In this document: piece by piece, positions 10,176-21,803 of the stretch
How positions within the stretch are numbered: the first letter of the stretch is position 1
How the letters are laid out: the number at the start of each line of letters is the position of its first letter
Origin: Melitaea cinxia
Lineage: Eukaryota > Arthropoda > Insecta > Lepidoptera > Nymphalidae
Direction: 5' to 3'
Assembly: GCF_905220565.1 (NCBI RefSeq)
Contig: NC_059419.1
Span: forward strand, 3,410,001 to 3,474,000
DNA: 64,000 nt
Program-made: the position numbers and the translations under genes
Notes under the pieces: generated by a model
Databases searched by the model: none
What the model saw: only the letters and a program-made list of their open reading frames with translations
What the model was told of the DNA's origin: nothing

Positions 10176-11199
10176 TATATCATTATAAAGGAATATATGC
10201 TTTATTGATGAGAGATATTTGCATTGAATAAGTTTAACTCGATAGTAGATAATGAAGTGTTTTGCATTAGTGGTGTTTTGATCTTCGAATATTATCATAC
10301 GAAAAACCCTTCTTGAAGCTATCGGGTTGAAAGTGTGTAAATTCGACATATTTAAAGTTACAAATGACATCCCCTTTCACACATATGATGAACGTCAACA
10401 TACTCAACAAATATCTCACATAAAAATAACATTTACCTATAAAAGTGTGATATCGAAATATATTCCGGCAAAGTCAATATTTTCTCGCAATGATACAAAG
10501 GCTCGTCAAAATAAGAACGGCTTCAAGTACAAAAAAAAAAAAAAAAAACGCACATTTCGTTGTTACATAGAAAAACGACGAATCACGCTTTGAATAATTC
10601 ATTAAGTTCTAAAGAGAGTCGGAAATACCTTTAACGATTGTCATTCGCCATATAACTTTATTTCATTCTCCATGTCAGAAAAAGGCTTTTAAAAAAGTTA
10701 GTAGTGCGTACTTTGTGCGAGAAGATCGCTTTCGTAAAAAAGTTTTTACTGTATAAGAACGAGTACCTATATATTCCATAAAAATAATTACCAGCCATTG
10801 TTATATAAGATATTTTCGAAAGAAAAAAATATGTAGCCAACTGTAATGGAGGTAGTCTTCTAACAAAGGGAAGAGGGCGCAAGATAGGCAAGATAAATAG
10901 AAAATTGCAGATTATTCCTATAAATGTGTATAATGTAAATATATGCCTATCACATATTTATGTCATCCATCTATATACATAGTACATATGTTGTAGATCT
11001 CTTAACTGTGTAGTTTCTTAGCGTTTGATGATTATTGAATCGTTAACAAATCGTTTGCTAAAGGAACAGAATTAATCCACTCGAATGCATTAATGACCTG
11101 ATATTACCTGCTTAAGATGGATCTTCTAAGAATGATACGTAGTACGAGAAAGATGATGCAGTTGTAAAACGAATATACGTAAACTATATATAACTTAAT
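10176..11199. other. AT-rich non-coding stretch
   Basis: An A-run of about 19 bases lies at 10530-10548. No gene; open frames on both strands here are short and low in complexity. Confidence 0.45.
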
Positions 11200-11430
11200 A
11201 AATAATAAATATTTTATAACATACACACACGGTCGTCTGTTCCTATAGTAAGAAACTTTGCTTGTGTTACAGGTAACAGCTGACTGTTATAACTATTTTT
11301 TTGATAAACGTACATAAAAATAATACATATATAATTATATAAATATTACACCTAGACTCGGGCGGGAATTGAATCCGCAACCCGCGGAACAGAAAGCAGG
11401 GCCACTACAAACTGCGCCAACGTGCTAGTA
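11200..11430 (-). mobile_element. tRNA-derived SINE, family B
   Basis: This is the reverse complement of the 5613 copy: GGTCGTCTGTTCCTATAG, GTTACAGGTAACAGCTGAC, B box near 11363-11380, and AACTGCGCCAACGTGCTAG at the head end. It is nearly full length. Confidence 0.75.
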
Positions 11431-11438
11431 TAGTATAT

Positions 11439-11661
11439 ACTAGCTGTGCCCGCGGCTTCGCCCGCGTTGAAATTAGTGTGTCACAAAGTTTTCCCGGCAA
11501 ACTTCCAGTGAAACTCATCAGAATCGGCTTAGCCGTTCCGTTAACCTTCCTCTTGCTAGTGGTGGAGCCCTCTCTCCAATGGTGAAACCGCATGAAAATG
11601 CGTTCCGTAGATTTTGAGCGAATCGATTACATACACTTTTGGGGACTTTGTTTTATAATAC
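11439..11661 (+). mobile_element. GCCCGCGGCTTCGCCCGCG-start element
   Basis: It begins ACTAGCTGTGCCCGCGGC, with the block CCCGGCAAACTTCCAGTG and GAATCGGCTTAGCCG, and ends where a second element starts. The minus-strand open frame 11405-11593 is an accident of this repeat. Confidence 0.6.
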
Positions 11662-12968
11662 ACTAATTGTTGCCCGCGACTACGTCCGCGTGGTTATGAA
11701 GATATGCATTACTATTAAGATGTTTAACGCAAATTATTTTTTTATTTCAGTCACTTGAAATGCTTATCAAACTGAGTAACTTTTTAAAAGGCACAATTTT
11801 TAGTATAATTTAATATTTAGTTATTTTTATAAAACCTCTATACACCACATTTTTAGTTTTATTTTCAGGCTGCAGTATAAACAACCTATCAGGCGAACTA
11901 ATAGCTGCTGTATATGTTTCATACAAACTATCAACCCCAATTAAACCCCCTTAGCGGTGGAATATCGTAAAATCCGTTTTTAACCAACGTCTGCTAACTA
12001 TAATCTACCTCCCCGCAAAATTTTATCTTTGTCCAACCTGGATGGATAAGTCATCCAGCGGTTTTTGTGTTCTCGTGATGAGTGAGTTAGTGAACTTTCT
12101 TTTTAATATGTATAGATTACGATGTATTATTTGGACACCTCCTCACCATCTATAGAGGATATATTTTAAATTTCAAGTCTCTTACTTCAAAAACACAATA
12201 CTTTCATACAAACTTCCGACCTCCGTTTTATCCTCTTAGGGTAGAGTTTCGTGAAATCCGTTCTTAGCGGATGTCTACGACCTATAAGGAACGTACCTGC
12301 CAAATGTCAAGTTTGTATCTGTTATAGTTTCGGAGATTTCGTGATGAATGAGTCAACCTACCATCCCCCGTTTTAACTCTAAAAGGGAGTTGATTTCTAA
12401 AGAAACATTATTTGGACACCTTCTCATCATCTATCTATAAGGCATACATTTTAAATTTTAAGTCTCTTACTTCAAAAACATGGGACTTTCACACAAACTT
12501 CCAACCACCGTTTTACCCCCTTAGGGGTCGAATTTCGTAAAATCCGTTCTTAACGGATGTCTACGCCCCATAAAGACCCTTCTTGCCAAATTTCAAGTTT
12601 ATAGGTTTCATAGTTTCGGAGATTTCGTGATGAATGAGTCAACCTACCATCCCCCGTTTTAGCCCCAAAAGGTAGTTGATTTCTAAAGATACATTATTTG
12701 GACACCTTCTCGTCATCTACAGAGCATCGATTTTAAATTTCAAGTCTCTTACTTCAAAAATATAGGACTTTCATACAAACTTGCAACCCCCGTTTTACCC
12801 CCTTAGGGTTCGAGTTTCGTAAAATCCGTTCTTAGCGGATGTCTACGTCCTATAAGGAGCCTACCTGCCAAATTTCAAGTTTGTAGGTGATATAGTTTCG
12901 GAGATTTCGTGATGAGTGAGTGACCTTTCGCTTTTATATATATTATAGATTATAGATTATAGATTACG
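11662..12968 (+). mobile_element. Long element with tandem ~285-bp monomers
   Basis: It starts ACTAATTGTTGCCCGCGACT and ends in a (GATTATA)-like tail at 12941-12966. The interior holds three clear tandem monomers, with 'ttatttggacacc' at 12127, 12408 and 12694 (spacing 281 and 286). A more diverged fourth precedes them (about 11820-12110). Each monomer contains TCTTACTTCAAAAA, 'ccgttttacccccttag', 'cgtaaaatccgttcttagc', 'gatgtctacg' and TTTCGGAGATTTCGTGATGA. It is non-coding. Likely a non-autonomous retroelement with internal expansion; I cannot assign the class. Confidence 0.65.
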
Positions 12969-13292
12969 ACTACTTCACTTCTCCGTTAGGTAATTTTCCA
13001 TTTTTTATTACTTGCAATATATAATAAAACAGCAAAATCTTGGAACGTTTTCCACCTATTAAGGGTTTTATGGGTTGGTAGTCAGAGAACATTATTCGTG
13101 ATATGAACATTTTTTTTTTGTAATTTAACATACGATTTCTGGCTTTAAAGTCACAGTTATTCGTCCAATTAAACTTTTTTCTATATAATATTTTAAACTT
13201 TGTAATTGTACCTCGAAATTGTAAACTCTGTCGTAGACATATCAGGGTCGAGTATAAAAGAAAACCTTTTAAAAATCATTTTTTGATAAAAA
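12969..13292. other. AT-rich non-coding stretch
   Basis: No gene or recognised repeat. Confidence 0.45.
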
Positions 13293-13504
13293 ACTAGCAG
13301 TGCCACGTGTTTTCACCCGGGTAATATCCGATCCCATTGGAATGGCGGAGTAAAAAGTAACCCTATATGTTATTCTACATCTTCAGCTATCTAAGTACCA
13401 AGTTTCATTAAAACCGGTGCATTAGTTTTTGCATTAATGAGTAACAAACATGCATACATACATATGTATATCTTCACAAACTTTTGCATTTATAATATTA
13501 GTAT
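13293..13504 (+). mobile_element. CTAGCAGTGCCACGTG-start short element
   Basis: It starts AAACTAGCAGTGCCACG and ends TTTATAATATTAGTATTACG. The order (terminus, 'accaagtttcattaaaacc', 'gtaacaaacatgcatacatac') is that of the short lepidopteran elements with a CTAGC-type terminus. Confidence 0.55.
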
Positions 13505-14649
13505 TACGATTAGACCATTACACATCCTTCTTTTAATTTTACTACGGGCAGATGAATAGAAATTACAATGAAGTTATATTTATCAGTTTCAGCATAAAAA
13601 CGCTCTTCGCTAGTCCGTTGAGTGTAAAACGTTATGTTAACTAGAAAAAAAATAAAAGAATGATTAACATATATACGGTATCCAATTTCTCCACTCGTAA
13701 AGAACTAATTCTCCTGATTTCTTGATGGGCTTGATTGATGTATTGCTTTTATATTGTTAGGATCAATTAGTAACAACTATCTGGGTCTTTAATAAAACAC
13801 AATTTGAAAGCCTAGTTAGGTATTCTAAGTTAACACTTAACTTGTAACCCATATTGATTTCGGTACATTAACTATACCTACGTAAAAAATATAATTAAAT
13901 AGTTTTTTTTTTAGCAAATGGCAATTTTCAATTTAAAAATAACATTATTTATTTAGATTAATTCAATTTGTAGAATATTTAATTTGAGTGGAGCTTTGGA
14001 ATTTTTATATTGAGTTAAAGCCAACACTTTTTCTTGTATAAATTCGTTTAAAAAAAAATTGTTGTCGGAAATTTGGTTTACGGACGATAGTTTAACGAAA
14101 CAACGTTATAACAAAACATCTCCTCGGACGTATAGGCCAATCGACTGGTAGAGAGATAGATGCGGCACAGGCGTATAATTAGCGGGACAATGAGTCATCC
14201 TTTTTCGGGCATGCAGCCGCCGTTCATCATTTATTAGACGTTGTCGCGTCAATAAAATTCAAAATCATATTTTCGTTGTTAGTGTATATTAACAAGAGAA
14301 CTTATTAAATCTTCCACTATTATATTTATAATCATTATGTCATTAAATTTAATAAACAAACCATATAACGTAGTCCTGATATGAGGTTTTCTTTGCTTTT
14401 CTAACGAAGCCTAATATTACAAACCCCAGATTAACTAAACGCTTCTATAGTAATATTTGGTTAGGTACATCGAAATATAGTTCCGAAATACCAGTTTACC
14501 CCTAAAGGGCACCTTCCACCCTTGTGAAGGGATATTAAAAAGGGTGCCGGTGTCTTGTGGGTAGGAAGATATTTGGACATGTTATTTTTTAGTCTTATTT
14601 AAGGATTAATAGTTATAGCTCTACTTTTAAACTTAATGCTTTATTCAGA
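13505..14649. other. Non-coding stretch with GC-richer island
   Basis: No gene is seen. Positions 14110-14260 are distinctly less AT-rich than their surroundings and contain an exact TGAGTCA (14191-14197) plus GCATGCAGCCGCCG. This is treated as a candidate regulatory element in the findings. Confidence 0.4.
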
Positions 14650-14785
14650 ACTAGCTATGCCCGCGACTTTGTCCGTGTCGAATTTAATAAAAAAGTTATT
14701 GTTCAGTTTGCAGAGTTTTATATATATATATATATTGGTAGTAATTAGCGGTTATTTTAATATTAAAAACAGACACTCCAATTTT
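14650..14785 (+). mobile_element. CCCGCGACTTCGTCCGCG-end element, deleted copy
   Basis: It starts ACTAGCTATGCCCGCGAC and ends AGACACTCCAATTTTA. Compared with 6147-6420 the middle is missing and a short (TA)n stands in its place. Confidence 0.6.
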
Positions 14786-15561
14786 ATTTATTCATATAGA
14801 TGTATAAATGATGTTTTTCAATCTGCAACTAATTGCCCACAGTGCTTAAGTCTTTTTTCCAGTTGACAGTCTGAGTCTTCCCGGTTAAGGACACTTGGCT
14901 CTCCCCTGTCGTTTTGTTCTTTATCTGATATGAGAGGGTTGGACGTTAAGACTGATACTAATCTACTATTGCATGTTTTTCTGAAACATTTTGCTTTTTT
15001 TACGATGTCTTTCTTCACTAACGAGTAGAAACAAATATATGGAAGTAACAGTAAATATAAACAACTGCATTGGTACGTATAGTTCTTGATTAGACTTATT
15101 GGTGCTAGCAAAAAATTTTGTAGGATAAAGATCCAAAAAAAGTGTAGATTTTAAGTAAATCAATATATTTTATAACTATCTACTCGTATTACTAACCCAA
15201 CCTAACATTTTAATTAAATTTTATTTTAATTTCACTATAAACGTTGATTTCGATGCTGTTCTTCTCCGAGATTTATCTACACTTTTATCTTTTATTGTGT
15301 TCTAGAATGATCTTAACTAGATATTTATTCGTAATAAAACACTTACTTTACTTACAAGACTTGTATCCTGGTTTCACCTGGATAGTTATGATAAAGCTAG
15401 AATTGTTTTTGCTAAAATGATAAGTATAATAATGTATTGTTCTCTCTAAACCTGTTATTAATTACTATTTTCTTAAATTTAGCGAGTTAGTCTCAATATA
15501 TATACTGATACAATTGGAGACGTAATTCTTAAGAGTAGTTTGAAGTCATAGTCTTATACTT
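14786..15561. other. AT-rich non-coding stretch
   Basis: A less AT-rich patch lies at about 14820-14950. Overlapping minus-strand frames (14818-15111, 14966-15163) show no motif that I recognise. Confidence 0.4.
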
Positions 15562-15625
15562 TAGCCTTTCGCAGTCCACTGCTGGACGTAGGCCTTCCCA
15601 AGTTTTCACCGTTTCCGTTGCAGAA
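15562..15625 (-). mobile_element. RTE LINE 3' end, very short
   Basis: GCAGTCCACTGCTGGACGTA followed by GGCCTTCCCAAG is the reverse of the conserved C-terminal codons (..GEAYVQQW-like) of RTE elements. 5' truncated. Confidence 0.6.
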
Positions 15626-15788
15626 AGCCGAGATAAACATGGTATACAATACTGTATATTTATATATTTTTCCACATACAAGCACGATTTACTGTTTTAG
15701 ACAAAAACCTAATGAGGTTCAATAGACTATAGAATATCGAAATTATAATTTTGAAATGTAACTAATATATCCTTAGATTAGTGTGCTA

Positions 15789-15835
15789 AAACACACACAC
15801 GCACACACACAAACGCACACCCACAAACGCACACC
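15789..15835. repeat. Imperfect (CA)n microsatellite
   Basis: Runs of CACACACA are interrupted by ACGCAC and ACCCAC variants. Confidence 0.9.
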
Positions 15836-15889
15836 ATTATTACAAATTTTAAAAACTATTAACAAATAAATCAAATAATTTTAAAAACT

Positions 15890-16182
15890 ATTTAACTGAG
15901 GTAGGACACAGCAGGAAATTTTCTACTCAAAATATAGAGCAACTCGACTGGGGTAATATCTCGACCGTACAGAAGATCAGAGCTAAATAATACTACTTAC
16001 AAGCAGTGTTGTTTTCCTGTTGGTGAGTAAGGTGGACTGAGCACCTGTGGGGACTTAGGGTTAGGGTCGGCAACACTCTTGTGATGCTTCTAGTGTTTCA
16101 GACGTCTATAAGCCACGGTAATTGCTTACCATCAAGTGAGCTCCGTACCTACACTTATTGACCGACCTAGTTATATAAAAAA
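15890..16182 (+). mobile_element. Complete CCGACCTAG-family repeat
   Basis: It starts TTTAACTGAGGTAGGACAC and ends ACCGACCTAGTTATATAAAA. Interior blocks are GACTGGGGTAATATC, AAGCAGTGTTGTTTTCCTG, GGGTCGGCAACACTC, GACGTCTATAAGCCACGG and CTTACCATCAAGTGAGC. It is the most complete of five copies here. Non-coding, probably a retroposon given the A-rich tail. Confidence 0.7.
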
Positions 16183-16577
16183 GCTTGTCACAAAAATAAA
16201 AGCATCAAATGTATTAAAAGCATAACCACATAAAGAATCTCTGTAAATAAAAGATAACAAAAAACCCACAGGGAGCGATACTGCTTGTTTTATTTACTTT
16301 ATATAAAGACGTGGACTTAAATACCGTATCCATGTTTCATGAACTCGTACGGACAAGTCGTCTTGTCCCGAGTAATAAACCATTTTCATCCTTCTACCTA
16401 GACGCCATTTTGCACACAGGTTTTTATGAAGGAAAAATGTGTATAGGATCTAGTCATAGTGACAAAGCTTCGTAAGTATATTGTAATATAATAGAAGTTT
16501 CTCAGTGTACACTGTTACATGAAATATTGTTTATTATAAATTTAATAATAAATATGATTAACACACGGTGTTTTTTT
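16183..16577. other. AT-rich non-coding stretch
   Basis: No gene or recognised repeat. Confidence 0.45.
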
Positions 16578-16715
16578 AATAAATAAAAATAATAAATATA
16601 ATAATACATATACAAATAAATATATATTACACCTAGACTCAGGGTTGGAATCGAACCAACAACTCTGGCGGCAAAGCAGAGGAGGCAAGGCACTACAAAC
16701 GCCAACGTGGTAGTT
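16578..16715 (-). mobile_element. tRNA-SINE B, head portion
   Basis: ATATTACACCTAGACTCAGG, GGAATCGAACCAAC (B box, reverse) and CACTACAAACGCCAACG (head). The 3' half is missing or unrecognisable. Confidence 0.65.
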
Positions 16716-16861
16716 AATATATCACATTAACAATACATATAAAAATATGTAGTCAATTCTATTAAATAAGTCATTGTTTGATAGAATTTTTATATACATA
16801 TATATATTTTGGTGAAGTTACGATAGGGCAGTATCGAAAGCAGAAACAAATATTTTTTAGA

Positions 16862-16925
16862 TATCAGTTCCGAGCGGGAATCAAATCCATTGCCATCGTA
16901 TTGATAGTCAAGATATCAATGCTTT
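16862..16925 (-). mobile_element. SINE head remnant
   Basis: TTCCGAGCGGGAATCAAATCC is a reverse B-box block. The remainder is lost. Confidence 0.4.
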
Positions 16926-18070
16926 TTTTATTGTATTTTTGAATGACAGATTATATCCTTGTTAATCCTCCTAGAAACGAAAAATGTGGATCCAATGTAC
17001 ATTGTAGTGTGGTTGTGGTGACGACGTGTCAAATTATTTGATAATTTCATTTTGAAAATTCATTTAGTCATCATTCATTCATTCGTCGAGATACATTTCA
17101 CTTTTCAACCGCAAATCATCGACAAATTTACCCTACACTAAATATCTTTTGCATTTTAAGATACAAAATGGATAAGATTTAATTAAAAATGAATTCGCTT
17201 TTATAGCTATATAGTGCAAATCTTTATAAATAACAATTAATTCCTTAAAAAGTAGAATTGTTTTCGTTTTTTATCTAGAATTTTCGCTTTGTCTTCCATT
17301 TTAAATAATCCTAACTTACAACTGTGAAATGCTACAAAGAAAAGCAAAAAAAAAAACAAACCTTTTTCAAATTCTAAAAGTCGTAATTAATTTCCTTTGA
17401 ACGTAACAAACAATTGGAATATCTTTAATAAACACATTTTTAACTAAATTTTCGTCGAATAAACGGATGAAATAATTTGAATCGAAAATTACAAAGAATA
17501 TCTTCAACATCCATTTGTTTTTGGTGCAAATAATTCTTTCTAAAATTGATTCGAAAATTCTCGCCAGAGGTCGCTGAACTCTCAATTAATGAATACGTGT
17601 TCGGTGAATGAATTGCATTTTTCATTTTCTTTATGGCCAATATCATCTCATATTGTTGTTATATGAGCTAACTGTACCAAATATTCAGACGCTATTTACT
17701 TAAATATGTATTTCAATATCACTTTAAATTACATTTGGGTGTATTGGAAAATGATGAGCTTGTTCAAATATTGGACTAAAAATCGTTTATTTAAGAATAC
17801 TAAAAATATCATTATATAACTCACATATACTTAATTTCATATACAGCATCTCATATGCTTGATTGGTTTTGTATGATTGCTTTTGTCGTAAACATGTCTA
17901 CCCCTTCATTCTATCATGAGGGAGGTTAGCTGATCATCAATATCACAGGTTATAGTAATAATCCACACAGGATCTTCAGTATGGACTCAAATTTTTTTAA
18001 TGTAATTAAACCTTTAGCATAACAGTTTTGTAACTGATACTACTTGTTCAAAATGTTTATTGAAATGAAT
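16926..18070. other. AT-rich non-coding stretch
   Basis: No gene. The minus-strand frames at 17367-17646 are AT-driven. Confidence 0.45.
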
Positions 18071-18480
18071 CTTATTATTATTCTGGACGTCACTCCACAC
18101 GTTCAATATATAATAGATACATATAATATAATAAATACCTTGCTCGAGAGAATAAAATTATTTTTAGTTAAATGATATTACTTTATAACAAACATAAGTG
18201 TAGAATACAATTTTGAATATGACTATAAATACTTATATAAATAGTATTACTTATACTTACATATAGTCGGTCACCAACCGGCCTGCCCAGCGTGGTGACT
18301 ATGGAGAAAACACATGAGTTCACGTTATTTTTGGCGTAAGCTTGTGGAGGCCTATGTCCAGCAGTGGACTGTATAGGCTGTAATGAAAATGATTATACTT
18401 ACATATATAAATATAAGCGGGTGGAGGGAAGGTTACACCCCGGCAGAGAGATCAAACGCAAAATAAATGTATTTATTATT
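18071..18480 (+). mobile_element. Unclassified repeat interrupted by RTE insertion
   Basis: The host repeat reads TTATTCTGGACGTCACTCC ... AATATAAGCGGGTGGAGGG ... CCCCGGCAG and is also present uninterrupted at 21626-21803. Here an RTE 3' end (18266-18392) splits it. Confidence 0.6.
18266..18392 (+). mobile_element. RTE LINE 3' end with 15-bp target duplication
   Basis: The insert runs from GTCGGTCACCAACC through TCCAGCAGTGGACTGTATAG to GTAATGAAAATGA. It is flanked by identical 15-mers TTATACTTACATATA (18251-18265 and 18393-18407). A 5'-truncated LINE insertion is the straightforward reading. Confidence 0.85.
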
Positions 18481-21300
18481 ATTATATTAAAAGAAATGTA
18501 AGTAATTGTGGACAATACGGCAAATTAATGGCCAATCCTTCTCCTTCATATTAGAATAAGACTGCCTACCAGTGGTAAAGATACTTAAAAATTATTCAGA
18601 CTTACAATATCACATTACTCTAAAACCCATTTTTTTAATTTGAACTATTAAACGCAGTATGATACCCACATCGCACAAGTGACATTAACAACGGTAACAC
18701 TGACAGCCTTATCTGCAAGTTTTGGAGAGTACCACAAAGCTTACGCATTTTCACTAAATTCGAATACTCACAAGAATATTCGTAAGAATGTCTACCTTTA
18801 GTCGTTATTTAAAAAAATGAATAGCTAAATGTGTTGCTATGCGCAAAACTTAAGAAAAATACTTTTTAGAAGGTTCTAACTTTGCTTCTTATGGAAGAAA
18901 ATTGTGCAGAAATAGGGAAAAGTTTAGACGTGACGATAACTATAATTAAAAAAGTGACGATCATTTGAAGTGACGGTCATTTCAATTTGACAGTTCGCAA
19001 TAGAGAATAATTATCAGGTCAACTACTATTAAATAAAAAAGTAAAAATAGTAGCTTTTTCACGAATAGCAAATAATTTAATGTTCAAAGGATGAGGTAAC
19101 GACCCGAAGGCTTACACCTCGAGTTACTTAAAGCCGTTAAGGATCTATTAAAAGTTTAGGCAGAGTTAAAATCTAGACGCGAAATTTATGTGGAATGCTA
19201 ATAAGCGTTTGTTATTGTCGCACGATAATTTAATTAATATTTAAGTTTTGATGTTAGCTGTGTAAGGTAATTAATACCAATAAGTTAATTTTGTCTCTAT
19301 AAACAAAGTATAGGTGTGGAAAAAGTTTGTTGAAAATATTGTGTAAATACAATTAATAAATTTAGAAACCCAATCTGCTCTTGATTTCCATATTTCCAAT
19401 TTTTGTATTCCAGATCATTTAATAGATTATTCTTATATATACTTCAAGAATTGATTGGAAAATGCCTAAATAGTTAGATAAGATCCCATAATCTCTGCCA
19501 GTTAATCTCATTGTCAGATTCGGGTCATGTATTACGTCTACACTTAAGTCATAATTGAGGCAATAACTTAAGCCTAATTAGGACGTGACTTCAGACATTG
19601 CAGCTTAGAATATACACTAAGTATTCGAGATCTTAATTACTAAACTTTCGGTATTACCTTAAAAGTACCATGTAAATTATGTCTCGCTCATGGGTTCCAA
19701 ACAAATGGTCTAACATTTGTCAATTTTAGTCCCTTAAGCTATTTAGACATCTTTAAACAATTAGCTGAAATACAACAATGCTATTCTTAGAATGACATTT
19801 CTGTTATAAAGCACGCTGTTGTATTTTTAAACATACTTTTATATCACAAATAAAACATGGATAATTAACTTGTATTTTTCTTTTAAAGTAAGCTTTATGT
19901 GTTGTATTTAAAGAATGGGTATTAAGTTATTACATTATAAAAATAACTCACTTTTATGCTATTAAGACAGTACGTTAGTCTAACAGGAACTGTGGGGCTG
20001 CTACTGAATAAATGTTTTATGGCTAAGCTGTGACACTCTCACACTAAAACACTTAAATAAGAAACAGGATATTTCGAATATTTTGTTTTATTTTCTGTTC
20101 ATTGCTGCTTTTATAGTCTCAACCATTAACTAGAGTGTGCATAAAACGCAATGGACGTTATCTGAGCTGTATTGGCTATTAGTGTCCAACAAGGTTGGTC
20201 ATTGGGTCCTATGCTATATAAAGTCGACACGAGGCATGAATAAATCATTTTATATGAGCATAAGCGTTTAATGCACACCCAATTAGGGTGCAGCCTTCGA
20301 GCTTAGCGATGGAATGGGTGGCGAGAGGAATTTAATGGTGATTACTTTGGTCAATCTGATATAGGATGCAATTTATTAATAAAATAAATCATGACAACTG
20401 TTTCATATTTAACCTTTAAATTTAATTATTTATAAAACCGACTCATAAAAGTGTTTTATGTAATTGCTTTAATTGAAATCGATATTCTTAAAAATAATTT
20501 CAAAGCGAAATTCGATACCGAATATGAAATAAAAGTACCTATAGCAAAACCTGACAAAACTTTATTAAAATAATTTATTATACGTAACATATTTAATTTT
20601 AATTTTAAATGGAACATGCGTAACCACAGTTTTAATTATCTCAAAGAGCCATAATTACTTAACGCGTACTCCAAACAATATTAAATTTACACGACCATAC
20701 AATTTATAACGTCTCACGCCTCATTTTTGAGCGTATTTGTTACCGTCACGCCCGACACCTTATATATTGCCCCGTTACAATCTATTAAGAGTGTTTTAAA
20801 AATAATGCCCTGTTCTTCCGAGATATAAGCCGTAATAGCTACTTTTATCACGGACGTATAGGCACTGAAAGCTACATTTACAACTTTTTTTTGTTACTTT
20901 GATTGAAATCTATTGAAACTGAAGCCTTAACGATACGTCTTTCTCCGAAAAATTAACGTCGACGCTAATAGATAAATAAGCTTTACAGCTTTACAATGTA
21001 TAGACTCGTTAAAAATTTACAATATAAAATTTATAGGTGTGTACCTCCTGCATTTATTTTTTTAAGAAGTCTTTTCAAAATAAAAATATGGAAAAAGTTT
21101 TGTAGATTATTACATAAGTCTAATACTAGTTTCTGGAATATTAATTAATAATCATTTTAAGAATTCTTCTAATTATTAAAAACGTTATTATTGATACATT
21201 TGCATTCCTATACTATTCAATTATCATCAAACAGTATTTATTTCTATTGTGTAATCAAGTTGGTACCTAAACATGACAAAATTCTAAAAGATCTTATTCT
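18481..21300. other. Long repeat-poor non-coding stretch
   Basis: I see no gene or recognised repeat over about 2.8 kb. Less AT-rich islands occur at about 20130-20360 and 20700-20890. Repeat-poor islands in such DNA are candidates for conserved regulatory sequence. Confidence 0.45.
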
Positions 21301-21307
21301 TTTTCAG

Positions 21308-21390
21308 GTAAGCGACGCCATTCCTATTCATGGAGTTGTTCACGAAACAGTAAAATTTAGGGCTACAAGGGAATCTAATTCAGCAATTGG
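21308..21390 (+). other. Candidate recursive splice site / microexon
   Basis: A pyrimidine-rich acceptor (TTATTCTTTTTCAG, ending 21307) is followed directly by GTAAGCG. This AG|GTAAG juxtaposition is the hallmark of recursive splice sites in long insect introns. Downstream is an open stretch reading VSDAIPIHGVVHETVKF, with more protein-like composition than nearby frames, so a small real exon is the alternative. No strong donor is visible at its end (GGTTCG only). I do not recognise the peptide. Confidence 0.3.
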
Positions 21391-21625
21391 TTCGTTTATA
21401 TTTTTCTTTTATTGCTAGAATATTTAGTTCTTATAGTTTTATGAAATATGTTTGGCTTCACTGGCCAGAAACTTAATACTTTGATTTCTTCTATTGTGCA
21501 AATGAAGCGAGATTTGCAACCTCAAAACAAAAGTTTAACCTTGGTCTCATTTTCTTTCAAAATTACGTACAGCAATAGATATTCAGATTGGGCGTCCCAG
21601 AAACATATAATTGAGAGTGAAGTGT

Positions 21626-21803
21626 TTATTATTATTATTATACTGGATGTCACTCACTCCACCCGCTTAATATATAGTGATAATAGATACATGTAATATA
21701 ATAAATACTTGTATAAAAATATAATAAATTTACATACACTTACATATATAAATATAAGCGGGTGGAGGATTACGCCCCGGCAGCGGCAGGGAAATCATTA
21801 TTG
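21626..21803 (+). mobile_element. Unclassified repeat, uninterrupted copy
   Basis: TATTATTATTATACTGGATG, CACTCCACCCGCTTAATAT, ATATAAGCGGGTGGAGG and CGCCCCGGCAG follow the order of 18071-18480 without the RTE insert. CCACCCGCTT and AAGCGGGTGG are inverse to each other across the element, so it could fold back. Confidence 0.6.

Noticed and set aside
11269..11277. ACAGGTAAC as a recursive splice site
   Set aside because: It lies in a SINE B body and occurs in other copies (for example 5773, where it reads in reverse). No pyrimidine tract precedes it.
12127..12968. CRISPR-like regular repeats
   Set aside because: Units are about 285 bp, diverged and directly adjacent without spacers, in a eukaryotic retroelement context.
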